Source: Cheilinus undulatus (taxonomy: Eukaryota; Chordata; Actinopteri; Labriformes; Labridae). Taken from it: a stretch of DNA of 64,000 nucleotides. How positions within the stretch are numbered: the stretch's first letter is position 1; each line of letters begins with the position of its first letter. The notes beneath the pieces were generated by a model. The model had not been told where the DNA came from, searched no databases, and saw only the letters and a program-made list of their open reading frames with translations. The stretch covers positions 11,753,579 through 11,817,578 of the forward strand of contig NC_054865.1 of the NCBI RefSeq assembly GCF_018320785.1, written 5' to 3'. Shown in pieces: positions 32,636 to 44,437 of this stretch. The translations under genes were made by a program, and so were the position numbers.

Positions 32636-33257
32636 TCAGATTGCACAGGGACTGGTCTGAGTTTTGACTCGGCCACTCCTCCTAAGCTGTAGTTCTCTTG
32701 CAGACTGAATAAGATTGTCCTTCAGGATTTTCCTATATTTTGTCCCATTAATTTTACCCTCTATCTTTACAAGACTTCCGGGGCTGGCTGCTGAGAAGCA
32801 TCCTGACAGCATGATGCTGCCACCACCGTGCTTCACAGTGAGGATGGTGTGTTTGTTATGATCTGCAGTGTTTGGCATCCACCTAACATTATCTCCTGGC
32901 CAAAAAGCACCATTTTGGTCTTATCAGACCAAAGAACTTTCTTCCACTTGACCATGGAGTCTCCCACACGCCTTTTGGTGAACTCTAGTCTAGATTTAAT
33001 CTGAGTTTTCTTCAAAAGTGGTTTTCTTTTTATGACTCTCCCTCAAAGCTTTGATTGGTGGAGAACCCAGGCAACGTTGTATTCAGAGTCTCTCCCATCT
33101 CAGCTGCTAAAGCTTGTAACTCCTTCAGAGTAGGCATAGGTGTCTTGGTGGCCTCTCTCACTAGTCTCCTTACAGAGTCTCTAAGTTTGTGAGGACGGCC
33201 TGATCTAGGCAGATTCACACGTGCCATATTCCTTCGACTTCTTGATGATGGATTCAA
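32636..33257 (-). pseudogene. Tc1 transposase pseudogene
   Basis: Three overlapping - strand frames (33257-33030, 33015-32833, 32878-32636) together give the HTH, linker and first half of the DDE domain, separated by frameshifts. The C-terminal catalytic part is missing. Confidence 0.7.
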
Positions 33258-33484
33258 CTGATCTGTTCAGTGCTTTGGATTTTTTTTTCTATCCATACCC
33301 TGACTTATACTTTTCAATTACCTCTTCTCTGAGTTCCTTGGAGTGTTCTTTTGTCTTCTCGGTGTAACGATAGCCAAAATACAGATTAATCAATCTGTGT
33401 AGCTATGATTAACCAGTCTATCTAATCATGAGACTTCTAGCACCAATTGGCTGGATCTCTGTTGAATTAGGTCAGTCGCTTTAA

Positions 33485-34034
33485 CCCTTTTACTCCTAGC
33501 GCGTCGTCGACAACGCGCTGTTGAAGCACACTTTACATGACCATAATTGCATGACTGTTTGTGCTATCGGAAAAATTAAAACAGTTTCTGAAAGCTAAGA
33601 AACTGTGCTTTACAGCCAGCATGCAGTTATTTCTGTAATTTCCCCTTTTCCCACTAAGATTCTAGCATGAAGTTCCCCTGTTTTTTGTGTTTCTTCATTT
33701 TAAACTGTTAAAACATGTAACATGAAGTAATATGTAAATAACTGCCATATATTAAAAGTTCTAAGTATTGTGGAAAAATGGGTAAAAGCACGTACACACA
33801 GGACATTTTCGGGGCCTTTTATAGTTAAAATAAGAAAAAAGCCCAGAAACTCAGTTTTAATTTAAACAGTTAAAAAAAAACAAACACTTTTTAAAGATGC
33901 AGTACATCGTACACAACTGCCAGATATTGAAGTACTCTGGAATAATAGGCAAAAGCACTTACAAGACACTTTCTGTGCCATTCAAAGTAAAAAAAAAAAA
34001 AAAAAAAGTGTCCAGAGGCTCAGGAGTTAAAGGG
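33485..34034. mobile_element. Nested piggyBac-like MITE with TTAA target duplication
   Basis: A 550-bp insert with ends CCCTTTTACTCCT and AGGAGTTAAAGGG (inverted, one mismatch), flanked on both sides by TTAA (33481-33484 and 34035-34038), the target site of piggyBac transposases. Removing it with one TTAA rejoins GTCAGTCGCT-TTAA-AGAGGGTGAA, a continuous Tc1 sequence, so it jumped into the Tc1. It has no transposase, and a 20-base A run near 33990. Confidence 0.8.
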
Positions 34035-34459
34035 TTAAAGAGGGTGAATATTTATGCAGTAACTTATTTTCATTATATTTTTTTATTTAATCGACATTAC
34101 TTTGTGGAAATCTAATTTCACTTTGACAATAAAGAGGTTTTTTGCTTTTTTTTTTTTTGTTATAAAAAGCCAAAATAAATTGATCCTGATTCATTTTCAT
34201 GTCCTCCCAGGGTTTCCTTAATGATGTGCTTTTAAACATGTTTTTTTTTCCTTTGAATCAAACTGCAACAGTTTGCAGCAAATATTTATCAAATGGTTGA
34301 TGTTTTCAGAAATTAGGGTTGTGATTTCTCATTAACGATGGTCCTGAGCCTAGATCACTGCCCCACAGTGATCATTTCCATCAAGGTCATTCCAGAGTGA
34401 ACATGCAGACATGAACACTGTAAGCAAAGAGAGGGAAACAACACTAGTGCAATATTATA

Positions 34460-34465
34460 TTTATT
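34460..34465 (-). terminator. shank2: Candidate distal poly(A) signal for SHANK2
   Basis: AATAAA on the - strand within AAGAAATAAATATAATATT, followed by a T/G-rich segment. It is convergent with and 2.7 kb from the CTTN poly(A) signal. Confidence 0.35.
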
Positions 34466-35597
34466 TCTTACAGTGAATTTTGGTTGCCATACAAGAAATC
34501 TTGAGGATTTGGGGGGGGGGGGGCAGGGGGAGGAAGAGTGCAGTTACAGGAAAATTTCTCTCTCTTTTCATTTCAGTAATTAGTTGACTCTATGATGATT
34601 CAGTAGCACAAAATTACAGCAACATAGAAAACATGAACACAAGTCTCTGCACAAATTACCGAAAAAACATCTTAGCCTCTATGAAGACTTAATCAAAGAA
34701 TAAAATCTATCAATGAGAAAATAAATTAATCAATTAAGAAAAGAAAGCGTAAAAGAAACAGTTACCCAAATGTTGGACGATGAGAAAGGTGGGAGCAGTG
34801 TTTCAAAGGGGGGGTGGAGGTGGGTTAGTGAGCCGTGCCTGTTTAAACACGGCCGGTGAAGCTCCACGCCACGGTGATGCTTTTAAAGATTCTTCTACAT
34901 CTACTCAGATCTACAACAGAGAAAACTGTCAGTGACCCGCGGCCACCTCTACTCTTTTTGGTGGATTTATGTATGTATACATATATATAGGTTTCATATA
35001 GTTCTACCAAGATGGCCTGCAGATATTTTTTTTTTTAGAAATTTACACATTTTTGCTTTTTTTTAAATACACACACTCTAGATTGAGGGATTTCAGGAGA
35101 TGAGATGGTGGTCGTCAGAAGATAACTGTACGGTGGCCTACAAGGACAAACACGCTGAAGCGGCAGTGAAGAGAAATGGGCTGCTTCTTTTAGAGTCACA
35201 TTCAAAAGTCCAAAACAGAAACACCAACAGAAATGTGCTACAATTTAAAAAAAAGATGCTGTAGTTAAAAAAGCAGCTGATTAACATCTGAAACAGGCTG
35301 TAATAAATAAGAAAATGTGGAGAAATATGCACAAAAGTAGCAAATAAATGCAACATTCACGGTTAATTTCCAGTCACAACAGAAGTGCTCCAGACTTGTA
35401 GAGGGCGCTAATAGGACTTTTACTTCCAACAAGAGACACACCAGAGACTAATTTGTTAAATATACTTTAAAATTCTGAGATTAAAGTTGTAATTTCATCA
35501 GATTAATGTCATAAATCTATGAAAGTAAAGTTGTCTAGATATACTAATATCAAAAGTTAAATCATACTTCAGTATCTCTAATGTCCTTGGTTTAAAT

Positions 35598-35905
35598 CAG
35601 TGGCTCCCAACCTGGGAACCCTCCTTTTCATGGTTGAGAGGGTTGTCTGTTCTAAGGTTGTTAAAATTACATTCATACTATCTAAAATCATGATGAAACA
35701 CTTGTGAAATGTTCATATAAAGGTCTTTTAGTGAGATCACTTCTGTTTTAGGCTATTCTGGTTGGCTTTAAACAATAAAAACAATTCAAATTGATGTGTA
35801 TCTTTGACAGAAATATGTCCCTTCTTTTGTGTAGGTCCTGGGGCAGCTCTTCTTAGATATGAGAAGGGGTGGGGGGCCCAGTGGAAAAAAGGTTGAGAAC
35901 CACTG
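35598..35905. mobile_element. hAT-Charlie-like MITE, 308 bp
   Basis: Ends CAGTGGCTCCCAACC and, reversed, CAGTGGTTCTCAACC. Flanks GTTTAAAT and CTGTAAAT match at 6 of 8 bases, consistent with an old 8-bp target duplication. Confidence 0.65.
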
Positions 35906-36189
35906 CTGTAAATAAAACCAAAATATCGATCCTAAGACAATAATGTTTTCCATGTTAGTAAGTATAAATGATGAAAAAGATACACATATTTTGAGCTTAT
36001 CAGTGACAATGAGAGCCATTGATTTTTAATATAAACCATCTATATAAAAGGAATTTTGTGGTTACCTCAAAAAATTCCTTTTGGAATTATTTTATAAATG
36101 GAGGAAACTTCCCTGATTTGATTATCACCTTTATTATTTTTTTTTTACCATCGGATTGTAATTGAAGTCAATTTAAATTCAAATTGTGG

Positions 36190-37220
36190 TTTAAATCTTG
36201 TAAAATAAAGACTTCAGACTCATTGATTTAAGGTTTTTTTTTTGTAAATACCTCTCATGTTATATTTATTATCTTGTAAATGTATGACTTTCCCATTTTA
36301 ATTTTTTAAAATTTTGTAAATTATTACTTCAATCTTGGAAAAATAGAACGTTGTTTTTATAAAAGAAGGAAGTTAAACTCCACAACAATATTTTCTTTGG
36401 AGACTTTAAACTGGTAATTTTTAAACATTTTGTTTCAAGTCAATTTTTTCATTTCAAACTTTAGAATTAACCATTTTATTCTTGTTTGTTTATAACCTTA
36501 ATTTTGCTTACTTACTGTATTTATATAGTAAACTTACAGCTTTAACCTTGTGGATTTCTAACTTTATATAAATTTTATAACTTTTTTAAAATTGAATTTA
36601 GGACTTCAGTCTTCAAATTTATAACTGTCCCTGTAAATTCACAAGTTCAATCTCATAATAAAGAATGTATAATATTGGATTTTATCCAGTATTGATACCA
36701 GATAGCCACTATGCAGATAGTTCCAAATTCATTTTAGCCCTACTAATGTCCATACCAATATGAATGTAGTTTAGGCCTGAAACTTCTGTCCTTAAAACAC
36801 AATTTGAAGTTTAAGCAGTGAGGATGAACAAAGAGTAGAGACTTCAGCTGATGTCATTTGTTGATCCAGCTTTAAACTCAACAAACGTGTTCTTACGATT
36901 GTTATTTACAGCAGATATATTGGTTTTAAATATAGGCAGAATTTTCATATCTACTTGAAATAATAACTTTAGGAGCTCATAACTGCTGATACCAGTATCA
37001 TGCTGACAATCTTGTGCATGTATACTCATAATAATGTGAGTCCCTCTTCATTCAACTTTGTTCTCATATATTTCCAATCTTAATAAAATAATTTGGAAAA
37101 TTTACCTTGTAAATGTACAACTTTAATCTCTTAATATTATGACTTCTGCTCATACAGATGCAATTTCAAACATTCATCAATTTATTCTTGTAATATTATA
37201 ACTCTATAGTCAAAAGCTCA
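36190..37220. repeat. AT-rich degenerate repeat, split by a hAT MITE
   Basis: Recurring words TTGTAAAT, ATGACTT, CTTTAATCTC, ATAATATTA and TATAACT appear in changing order with a rough period of 35-40 bases at 36190-36659 and again at 37033-37220. The pattern recalls a decayed TTGTAAAT/ACTTTAATCTC tandem repeat of fish genomes. A 365-bp hAT element interrupts it. Confidence 0.5.
36660..37024. mobile_element. hAT MITE, 365 bp, same family as 21463-22462
   Basis: The left end AAAGAATGTATAATATTGG is a decayed TAGGGATGCACGATATTGG, and the right end GACAATCTTGTGCATGTATA a decayed ...CGTGCATCCCTA. Both flanks are CTCATAAT (36652-36659 and 37025-37032), a perfect 8-bp target duplication. Confidence 0.75.
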
Positions 37221-39689
37221 GGTTGTTTTCCTTTCATATGGCCCTCGTGCTCAGTAATAATAATAATAGTTAGATTTGTTCAAGTTACTGCTGCTGTTTA
37301 CAGCTTACGGTACAATGAACTGTCTCTGAAAACTCTGGCAGCTGTGACTGTTAGGTAGATTTAAGTGTTTACATATCAAGAAACAAAAGAGCAGCATAAT
37401 TATTCACTTCATAAACAGTTATTCAGAATTTCACTAATCTAGTTTCAGTTAGTGCCCCCTGCAGGCCTGAAGCAGCTCCACTATGATAGCTGGTTTATAG
37501 CCTCAGCTGTGTTTTTAACATTATCAGCTTTCTGTGTTGGTTTGCAGCTCATTGTGTTGTATATTTTTGGACTTTTGCATTGTTAAATGTGCTTTAATCC
37601 TAAAGTTGCAGCCCATCTCTCCTTATGATACTGATACATTGCTGCTGCAGCGTATTCGCCCTTGCTGCCAACCATATACCTGGGTTTCACTTGATTGGCC
37701 AAAATATCTTAAACTGCAGTAGTATCTACTTTAGGCAACACTTCATTAAAACACTGACGAGTGAACGCATCATGATATGTAGCTTTAAAATGGGAAAATA
37801 AAATACAACCAAGGAGATTCATTCAGAATAAATATTGCTTCTTACATAACCCAGAAGTCTAATAATAATCACATTTTTATGTATATAGTATTTCTGTTTT
37901 TTTGGCAATCCACGCATCAGTGTGTTGTTCAGATAACCTCTATAAAATTTCATAGAACTCTATACAAATCTTTAAAAATACTGTGCTTTTCTATCCCACG
38001 TCCGACATGTCGCTGTTTGTTTTAAAATATGGAACAGGATTATAGCAGCATTGTCCCGCGCAGGCCTCCATACGGCTGAATGTTCACAGAACACAGAGCT
38101 TGTGTATGTTTCATTTGTCTCCTGGAAAGCTGCACCTCAACATGAAGATATGAAACCAAATAAAGGTGTTTAAAATCTCTCCAGACGTAGGGTTACTGTC
38201 GAGCACATATCAACCACACGTGAGGTGTGCCCTGAAAGAATCTACTTTAAAATACGACACGAGCTGTACGAGCGACAGTGGTGCAGGAAGAGGAGGAGGA
38301 GGGGGGATTGGACTGTGAGCTATTTAAGGCATCCTCTGCAGGATGATGAAGGGGGAGTGAGGGAATCCACTGCTTTGGTCCTCAGGTCAGCTCTGGCAAC
38401 TAAAGATCCTCCATCATAGAATTTTAACTCTAAACCTCTTAATAGAGCTATACATTTAATCAAATAGACATTTTAATCCTGTTAAACACTCTTATATACA
38501 CACATTTCAACACAAACTGTACTTCTACTTCTGACCAGCCCGTAATCATTGCTAGCAAACACATACACATTTCCAGCTTAATAAATGCTGATTCTGTTTA
38601 AAATTGGACCCTTAGAATAAAGTTTAAATGCGGTCTGTCCTGCAGGAGCTGCAGTAATGGAGAAATAAGAGACTTGAAGAAACTCTGAGTCCAGTTTGGA
38701 TACATCTGCAACAGATCAGAAATGATTTCTAACCCTTTGTAATCTCACACAGAGCTCAAGCTGATGAACATCTGTCGGCTTTGTCAACTTATTCTCTGCT
38801 GATTTTTTTTATACACAGTGGTTAGAGGGTGGGAGGAGGCATGACGACTTGCGTGACTCACGTAATTCGACATAAAACCCAGAAGCCACGGATTCTCCAT
38901 CTGCTCAAAAAGCCAACAGTTCAGTGAGATTTCACGTCATCTGGCTGGAGACGCTCTACAAAAGTATATAAATAAGAAAAAAATCTTGTTTATCTTCAAC
39001 AGTGATTCTGTAACGGCTGCCAGAGTCAATCTACAACAGTGTTTAGCATCTCTCCCCTTCTCTGAGAAGTTCTGATTCAGGGCTAATGATAAACCATTTC
39101 CTCAAACACTCGAGTCAAAATTGCAGATCTGTTTCTTTTTGTCTTATCATGGAGCTGATTGTATCTGATCTCCAGTTAGCTTGGTGGCAACACATCTAAT
39201 CTCCTCACATTTGTTTATAAGAAAGAATAATGTACAAAATGTTCACGTAGTCATTTAGATAAATAGAAATTCTAAATTCTGTGAAAACTTGGTTTTTAGA
39301 TCTTTAAATATGAACCTGTGAGTTATATTTCATAAAAGGGCTGAAATATAATTTAACTCAGGATCAAAATTTTTAAAATGCTACTGAGTAACAGCCTTGT
39401 TTGTTTTGACAGTTTGTGAAAGCTAGGCAAGAGAGGGTTTGATGAGGAGATTGATGACACTTTCATGTGAGCAGTGAGCCAAAGCCAGGCATGAAGACTT
39501 GACATACAGCAGACAGTAATTTTGGCCCACTTCAATGAGACAACGGTTCCGGAAGTTGTTTCCAGCACACTTGTTTCACCAAGTGTCATTGTTTCCCAGC
39601 AGGTCTGATCGATTATTGCCCCGTGATCTTTTATTTTTACTTTCCTTATTCTATTCTAGATTAATCGATGGAGAAAATTCTAAATCTGA

Positions 39690-41180
39690 TCATAAGACCA
39701 TTAGAAACAAAGGACACAAGGATCATAATACCCAAATGACCTTGGTAATACTGACCACTATATCAAGCCAAATAAGTCTGGGTCACTGGACCCTAAGGAT
39801 CCTAAGATCATTGGACCCCATGATCAATGGACTCTTGGATCATATTATCCAAAAGACTAAGGGGACACAGGATCCTCTGATTGTGGAATGGTAGGGTCCT
39901 ATGTTCCAGGAGGACCCTGAAAACAAGGAATCTTAAATCATAGGATCCTGTTACCATTGGACCCCTGAGATCACTGAACCCTGAGGGATCTAACAACAAA
40001 AATTCCTTAGGACATAAAAAAATTGGTATTATGCTGAAATCGAAGGAACCAAGGGTCAGTGGGAACATGATAACTGGGATTAAATGACACAACCCTGAGG
40101 ACCCTGGAATTAGATGACTTTATGATTCAGAACTTGTAAACCCCTGAAAGACTGGACCCTTGGGACACAGAACTCTGAGGACCTTGGGAACTTACCATTC
40201 CATAGACCTTAGGGGATGGGTTTATGGATAGATTGTGATCCCATAAAGCACAGAAGTCCTGGACCATAGAGCCACTGGTTAATAAGATCTTTGGGGAACA
40301 TAGGACCCTGGGATCAAGTGACAGTGAGGGCCTGGGCAATCTAGAACACTGAGGACCCTGATATAAAGTGACCCTGAAGACCGTGGAAATAAAGAACCTC
40401 AGGAAAGTAGGACCCTGAGAACATAGAACCTTAAGAAATAGGACCCTGGAAACTCTGAAGATATGAGACTTGTGGAAAAGGGGGCATTCAAGAAGAATCT
40501 AGGACCTTGGGGACCCAAAGAGCATTAGACCATGGTAACCAAGGACCCTGGGGACATAAAACTCTGGGAACATCAAACTCTGGATCCTGGGAAGGCTGGA
40601 CCATAAGGATCCTGTGAACCCTAAGAATATAGATCCCTTGGAAACAGGACCTTGGGATTACTGGACGCAGGGATCAAAGAACCCTGAGATCAATGGGAGC
40701 ATGGATTCATTGAGAACAGAACCATCCATAGAGAGGCCGTTCACAAAAATCTTGGGAAACATCAGACCCGGGGATTATAACCTTTAGGACCCTCTGAACT
40801 TAGGGCTTTAAGAAAGTGGGTACATGGAAATTCTGGTAATATTGGACCCTGAAACACAGATTTATAGGAGCACAGAAACCCTTAGGACCCTGGGATCAAA
40901 TTACACTGAGGACTTTAAGATTATAGGACCATTAGGACCATCTGAGCTTGGAGCCTTGGAACTCTGGAAACACATTGCTCTGAGAACATGGGGCCTTACT
41001 GAAGAGGGACCCTGGAAACTCTGGAACCTAGGACCCTGGGACTACAGGACACTGAAGACCCAAGAACCATAGGACCCTGGGAAACAAGGACACGTGGAAA
41101 ACAGGCTTATGGGAATTTAGAAGTCTTGTATCCAAACCCCTGGGAACATAGGACCCCGGGATCAAATGACCCTGGACAAC
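39690..41180 (+). repeat. Degenerate GGACCCTG-rich array
   Basis: About 1.5 kb made of short diverged units around GGACCCTGGGAACATAG and GACCCTGAGGACC, roughly 15-30 bases each. Recurring words are GGACCCT, GGACCTT, AACCCTGAG, GGATCA, GGAACATAG and TTGGGA. Most units on the + strand pair a GGACC-type word with a GAACAT or GATCA-type word. ORFs crossing it (39535-39894, 40824-41072, and - strand 39808-40092, 40127-40339) encode repetitive strings and are not genes. Confidence 0.75.
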
Positions 41181-41412
41181 ACTGCAGAAATCAGTCCATT
41201 GGTGTGGAGGTTTTTAATCCGACTGAAGCTGTGGACCAACCCAAACTCACCGGTGGACTCTGACAACCAATCAGACGTGACGCTGTAGGCCTTGTTCACA
41301 GAGATTGTTGTGTTGATGTTAAAGTTCTTCTTGGGTCACACTATGTTGTCATTTTATGCAAAATGGCTGTAACTCACCTCCAGGGGTGGTGGCCAATGTT
41401 GATGGCTTAGGC

Positions 41413-41908
41413 CAGGGGTGTCCAAACTATGGCCCGGGGCCAAATGGGGCCCCAGGGCCATTTTTGATTGGCCTGCAGAAAACTGTAGCGCTAAAATGAA
41501 ATATGGCCCACATTAAAACATGAAGAATGTGCTTAACTGTATTGTACTTCCTGGTTTCACCATGTTAAATCCGTAAACAAACATTTTGACAAGAAGATAT
41601 CTTGATTAATAATGCCCTGATGGATTATCACAACAAATAGCCTCACCAATAATTTTTCAGGGCAGAGCCAGTGGTAGCCAAGGCTCAACAGGCCCCCTGA
41701 AATCTGGCTCCCCAAAATCCTAAAAATGACTGTCTATTTGCCCTGTCAGCCATCAACTAGCCATTAAGGCATACTCAGTCATTAAGCATTTATTAACTTA
41801 AATTGGATTAATCTTACAAACTTTAAAATCCTCATGGTGAGAAATAAAAAAGCGGCCCTACTGTCCTTCTGTATGTGGCCCGCTGTGGAAAAAGTTTGGA
41901 CACCCCTG
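41413..41908. mobile_element. hAT MITE, 496 bp, perfect 8-bp target duplication
   Basis: Ends CAGGGGTGTCCAAACT and AGTTTGGACACCCCTG are exact inverted repeats of 16 bases, and subterminal GGCCC words occur at both sides. Flanks GCTTAGGC (41405-41412 and 41909-41916) are identical. No transposase. Confidence 0.9.
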
Positions 41909-43914
41909 GCTTAGGCCATAGCAATTTTTAGAGAAACACCAAAGGATATTTAGAGGAAAAGTGCAGACACATTCCTTAATTACTCTTGTTTACCATTCCT
42001 CTACAAACAAGGCAAAATAAGGGGGTCAGAAAAGTTACATTTGTCTGCACTGAAAGACTCCCATTTCCATTATTTACAGTCTAGCAAGAGACAAGAAAGG
42101 AGAAAGAATTAAACATCCACAACAGGACTGTTACCTGAAATTAAATGCACATACTTTTTTATAGAGATCAATAAAGGCTTAACTGTTGCCTGGGGATGTC
42201 CAATTGGTTTTGGGATTGGATTAAATTTTGTAAACCCCTTGGTTTCCACATTGACTATTTCCTTCTTGTTCTGGGCTGAAATAAAGATGTTACTGGAGGT
42301 TATTTCATAGAACAGGAAAGGAAATGGCAATAGCGACTAACTTCCAATATCTTGCCCCTCTTGTACAGATTCTGCAGTCTCAGTGAGCTCCTCAGGGGGG
42401 TTGTCATATATTTAGCTTAAACTCTGCACAATGACAGGCTTCCTGCGTTCATTTTTTATACAGAGCAAGCCATCCTCAGCTCAAACATGAGCGCATCAAT
42501 CTTCTCATCTAACTCCCACCTGACATATTCAATAAGCTGTTTCCCCAAAATGTCAAAGTTTTCTTTTAACATACCATGCAACTCTCTCTTTAAAAAAAAC
42601 ATCAACTTCTACCACGTACACATAGGGTGTTTGATACATTAGCATTAGTGTGGGGCCATATTAACACCAAGTGTCGACCTGCTAACGGTGAAGTGATGGG
42701 AGGTTTGACAGAATGAGAAAAGTAAAGTACAAAAGTAAAGAACAGCTCTACTTTCCCTATACTGTGGCCTATATATCAGATCCATGGAAAGAGCTAAACT
42801 GGCCTTAATAATTTGGGTCAACCCTTGACAGACACACTCTCACACGCAAATACACACTCACAAACACACACACTGAAGTAGAAGGAAAAGCCAAGAGGGA
42901 CGAGTGTGCCCTTTACAGACAGAAAAGCTGGTTAAACCATTTCAATGTGACAATTTTACTGGTCCAACGTTTGTCTGTCCGTCTCGTACCTCGTGCCCTT
43001 GCCTCACTTTTCCTTGTGTGATGAGGTGGACACTGGGTGGGTGTGGTCTGCTACAGCGTAGCTCCTCCTCTGGTGACCACCTCTCTCCATGCTTTGCTCT
43101 CTCTCTGGAGAAGAAGGCCATCGAAGTATCGGTGTGTGTATACGTGCTTAGGGTGTGTATGTGAGTGCAGAACAGTGTGTGTTCTCCTTAATTCTCTGTG
43201 CATAAGGTGTCTGTGTGGTCATGAGATATTGTTAAATATTTCTTTAAACATGTCATCTAATGTTCTTATTTTGACACAAACAGGTGAAAAGCAAGAAAAA
43301 TGGAGTCTATCGCAAATTTTTCTCTACAACCTTAGATGCACCCAGAAATATAACTCCGGTAGGACTCTAGTGAAGAAATATTATTCTCTGAACAAACTCT
43401 AGCAAAGATAGAAAAGGAGCAACAACCAGCTCAGCTGGTTTTCATGCACCCACACCGGGGTGCATGGAAAAAGTCTTTAGTATTCCAAAGCAGTTGGGTG
43501 AGCACGAGTCTATGAGAAAGAAACTTCCAGACGAGTGTTTCTTCCAGTGTTTGAGTTCAAACTATTCCAGTTTTTGTTTCAGTCCTTTGCACTGGCCTCC
43601 TCTGCTTTTGCTCTCCTTGATGTGACATAGCAGCTATTCTCTTCTTTCTCTCCCGACAGTCCCGTCCGACATCCCATGATCCCCTGGTGCTCAGGGCGGG
43701 GGGGAGGAGGAAGAGGGCGGACAAGACCGGAGCACTGAATGAGGGCGACGGAGGATGAGAGAGGACAAAAACAGCAAGAGGCAGCATCAGCTTGGACAAA
43801 ACTTCTACCCAGATCCACGACTTGAGAATATGTCTGATGAAGAGTAAAAGTGAGCATTAACACCTCCCTCTCCTCGGCCCTGACTCCAAACGTCTCCACC
43901 CATCTCCTCTGGGC

Positions 43915-44437
43915 TTATCTGTCCTGCAGCAGCTTCAGGGCCCTCTCGATGTTCATGCGGTGGCCCACCCTCGTCACGCCCAGGTCGATCAGATCCTCTT
44001 TCTGCAGCGATGGCAGGTGTGCGCCCTCGATCTCATTGTCCAGGAAGGCGTCCCTGTGCTCCCCCAGGTTCAGGCTCTCCAGCCAGTCAGCCACGTCGTG
44101 TTTGCTCCACAGCTCCATGGGTTTGGAGGCAAAGGGCTTCCCCGAGGCTGCCACTGCCTGCATCAGAGTGAGCGGTGAAGGGGAGCGAGAGCTCCCGCTG
44201 CCTCCACACGAGGAGCTCAGGCTGTAGCCGCCGCCGCTGCCCATGGGTGGGGTGGGCAGGCCGAAGACGTCGGTGAGGGTGGGGGACACGGAGGGTGGCA
44301 GTGAGGAGCAGGGGGTGAGGGAGGAGGCGGAGTCTGGCGGACTAAGGGGGTGCGTCTGTGATGGGAGGCTGCTGGGAGGGGTGGAGGTTAGAGCAGCAGC
44401 CACGTTGTTTCGCATTCCTGAGTCTTCTGTTGGAGGT
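43915..44437 (-). CDS. shank2: SHANK2 last coding exon (Ser/Pro-rich tail and SAM domain)
   Basis: SHANK2 is a postsynaptic density scaffold; its C-terminal SAM domain self-associates to build Shank sheets. Reading on the - strand, the acceptor TCTCCTTCAG ends at 44438 and the exon runs 523 nt to TAA at 43917-43915, giving 173 residues plus one base of a split codon. The first ~105 residues are Ser/Pro/Thr-rich (PPTEDSGMRNNVAAALTSTP and on). The last ~65 form the SAM domain: MELWSKHDVADWLESLNLGE, then HRDAFLDNEIEGAHLPSLQK and EDLIDLGVTRVGHRMNIERA ending L-K-L-L-Q-D-R. This is close to human SHANK2; choosing SHANK2 over SHANK1/3 rests on memory of the sequence and on the neighbouring CTTN. ORFs on the + strand here are antisense shadows. 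Confidence 0.93.

Larger units (their letters stand above)
32332..34212 (-). mobile_element. Tc1-type transposon, decayed, with nested MITE
   Basis: Inverted ends: TAAATCAATTATGGTCAATA at the left is mirrored by AAATAAATTGATCCTGATTC at the right, and internally CCACAAAGTAATGTC (32449-) pairs with GACATTACTTTGTGG (34094-). The - strand transposase is in pieces: VNLPRSGRPHKLRDSVRRLV (paired-like HTH) near 33200, KKVLWSDKTKMVLFGQE near 32940 with the first catalytic Asp, and HGGGSIMLSGCFSAASPGSL near 32800. The part with the second Asp and the Glu is deleted, so it is inactive. A 550-bp MITE interrupts it at 33485-34034. Exact outer ends are uncertain by about 30 bp. Confidence 0.75.
34440..43914 (-). 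other. shank2: SHANK2 3' UTR and downstream region (extent uncertain)
   Basis: Reading leftward from the SHANK2 stop there is no further gene until CTTN. A - strand AATAAA (plus-strand TTTATT at 34460-34465) is followed by a G/T-rich stretch (TAGTGTTGTTT on the - strand) and is the last plausible poly(A) site before the Tc1. Signals closer to the stop are possible. The block contains three hAT MITEs, an AT-rich degenerate repeat and the GGACCCTG array, so whether all of it is transcribed is unknown. Confidence 0.35.

Noticed and set aside
39535..41072. Several ORFs of 70-119 codons.
   Set aside because: They come from the GGACCCTG-rich array and encode repetitive peptides.
39690..41180. CRISPR-like repeat-spacer pattern.
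   Set aside because: Units are diverged, unequal and contiguous in a vertebrate genome; there are no identical repeats with unique spacers.
43579..43899. - strand ORFs of 80 and 106 codons just after the SHANK2 stop.
   Set aside because: They lie in the SHANK2 3' UTR and overlap in two frames with low-complexity content; no start context or homology is seen.
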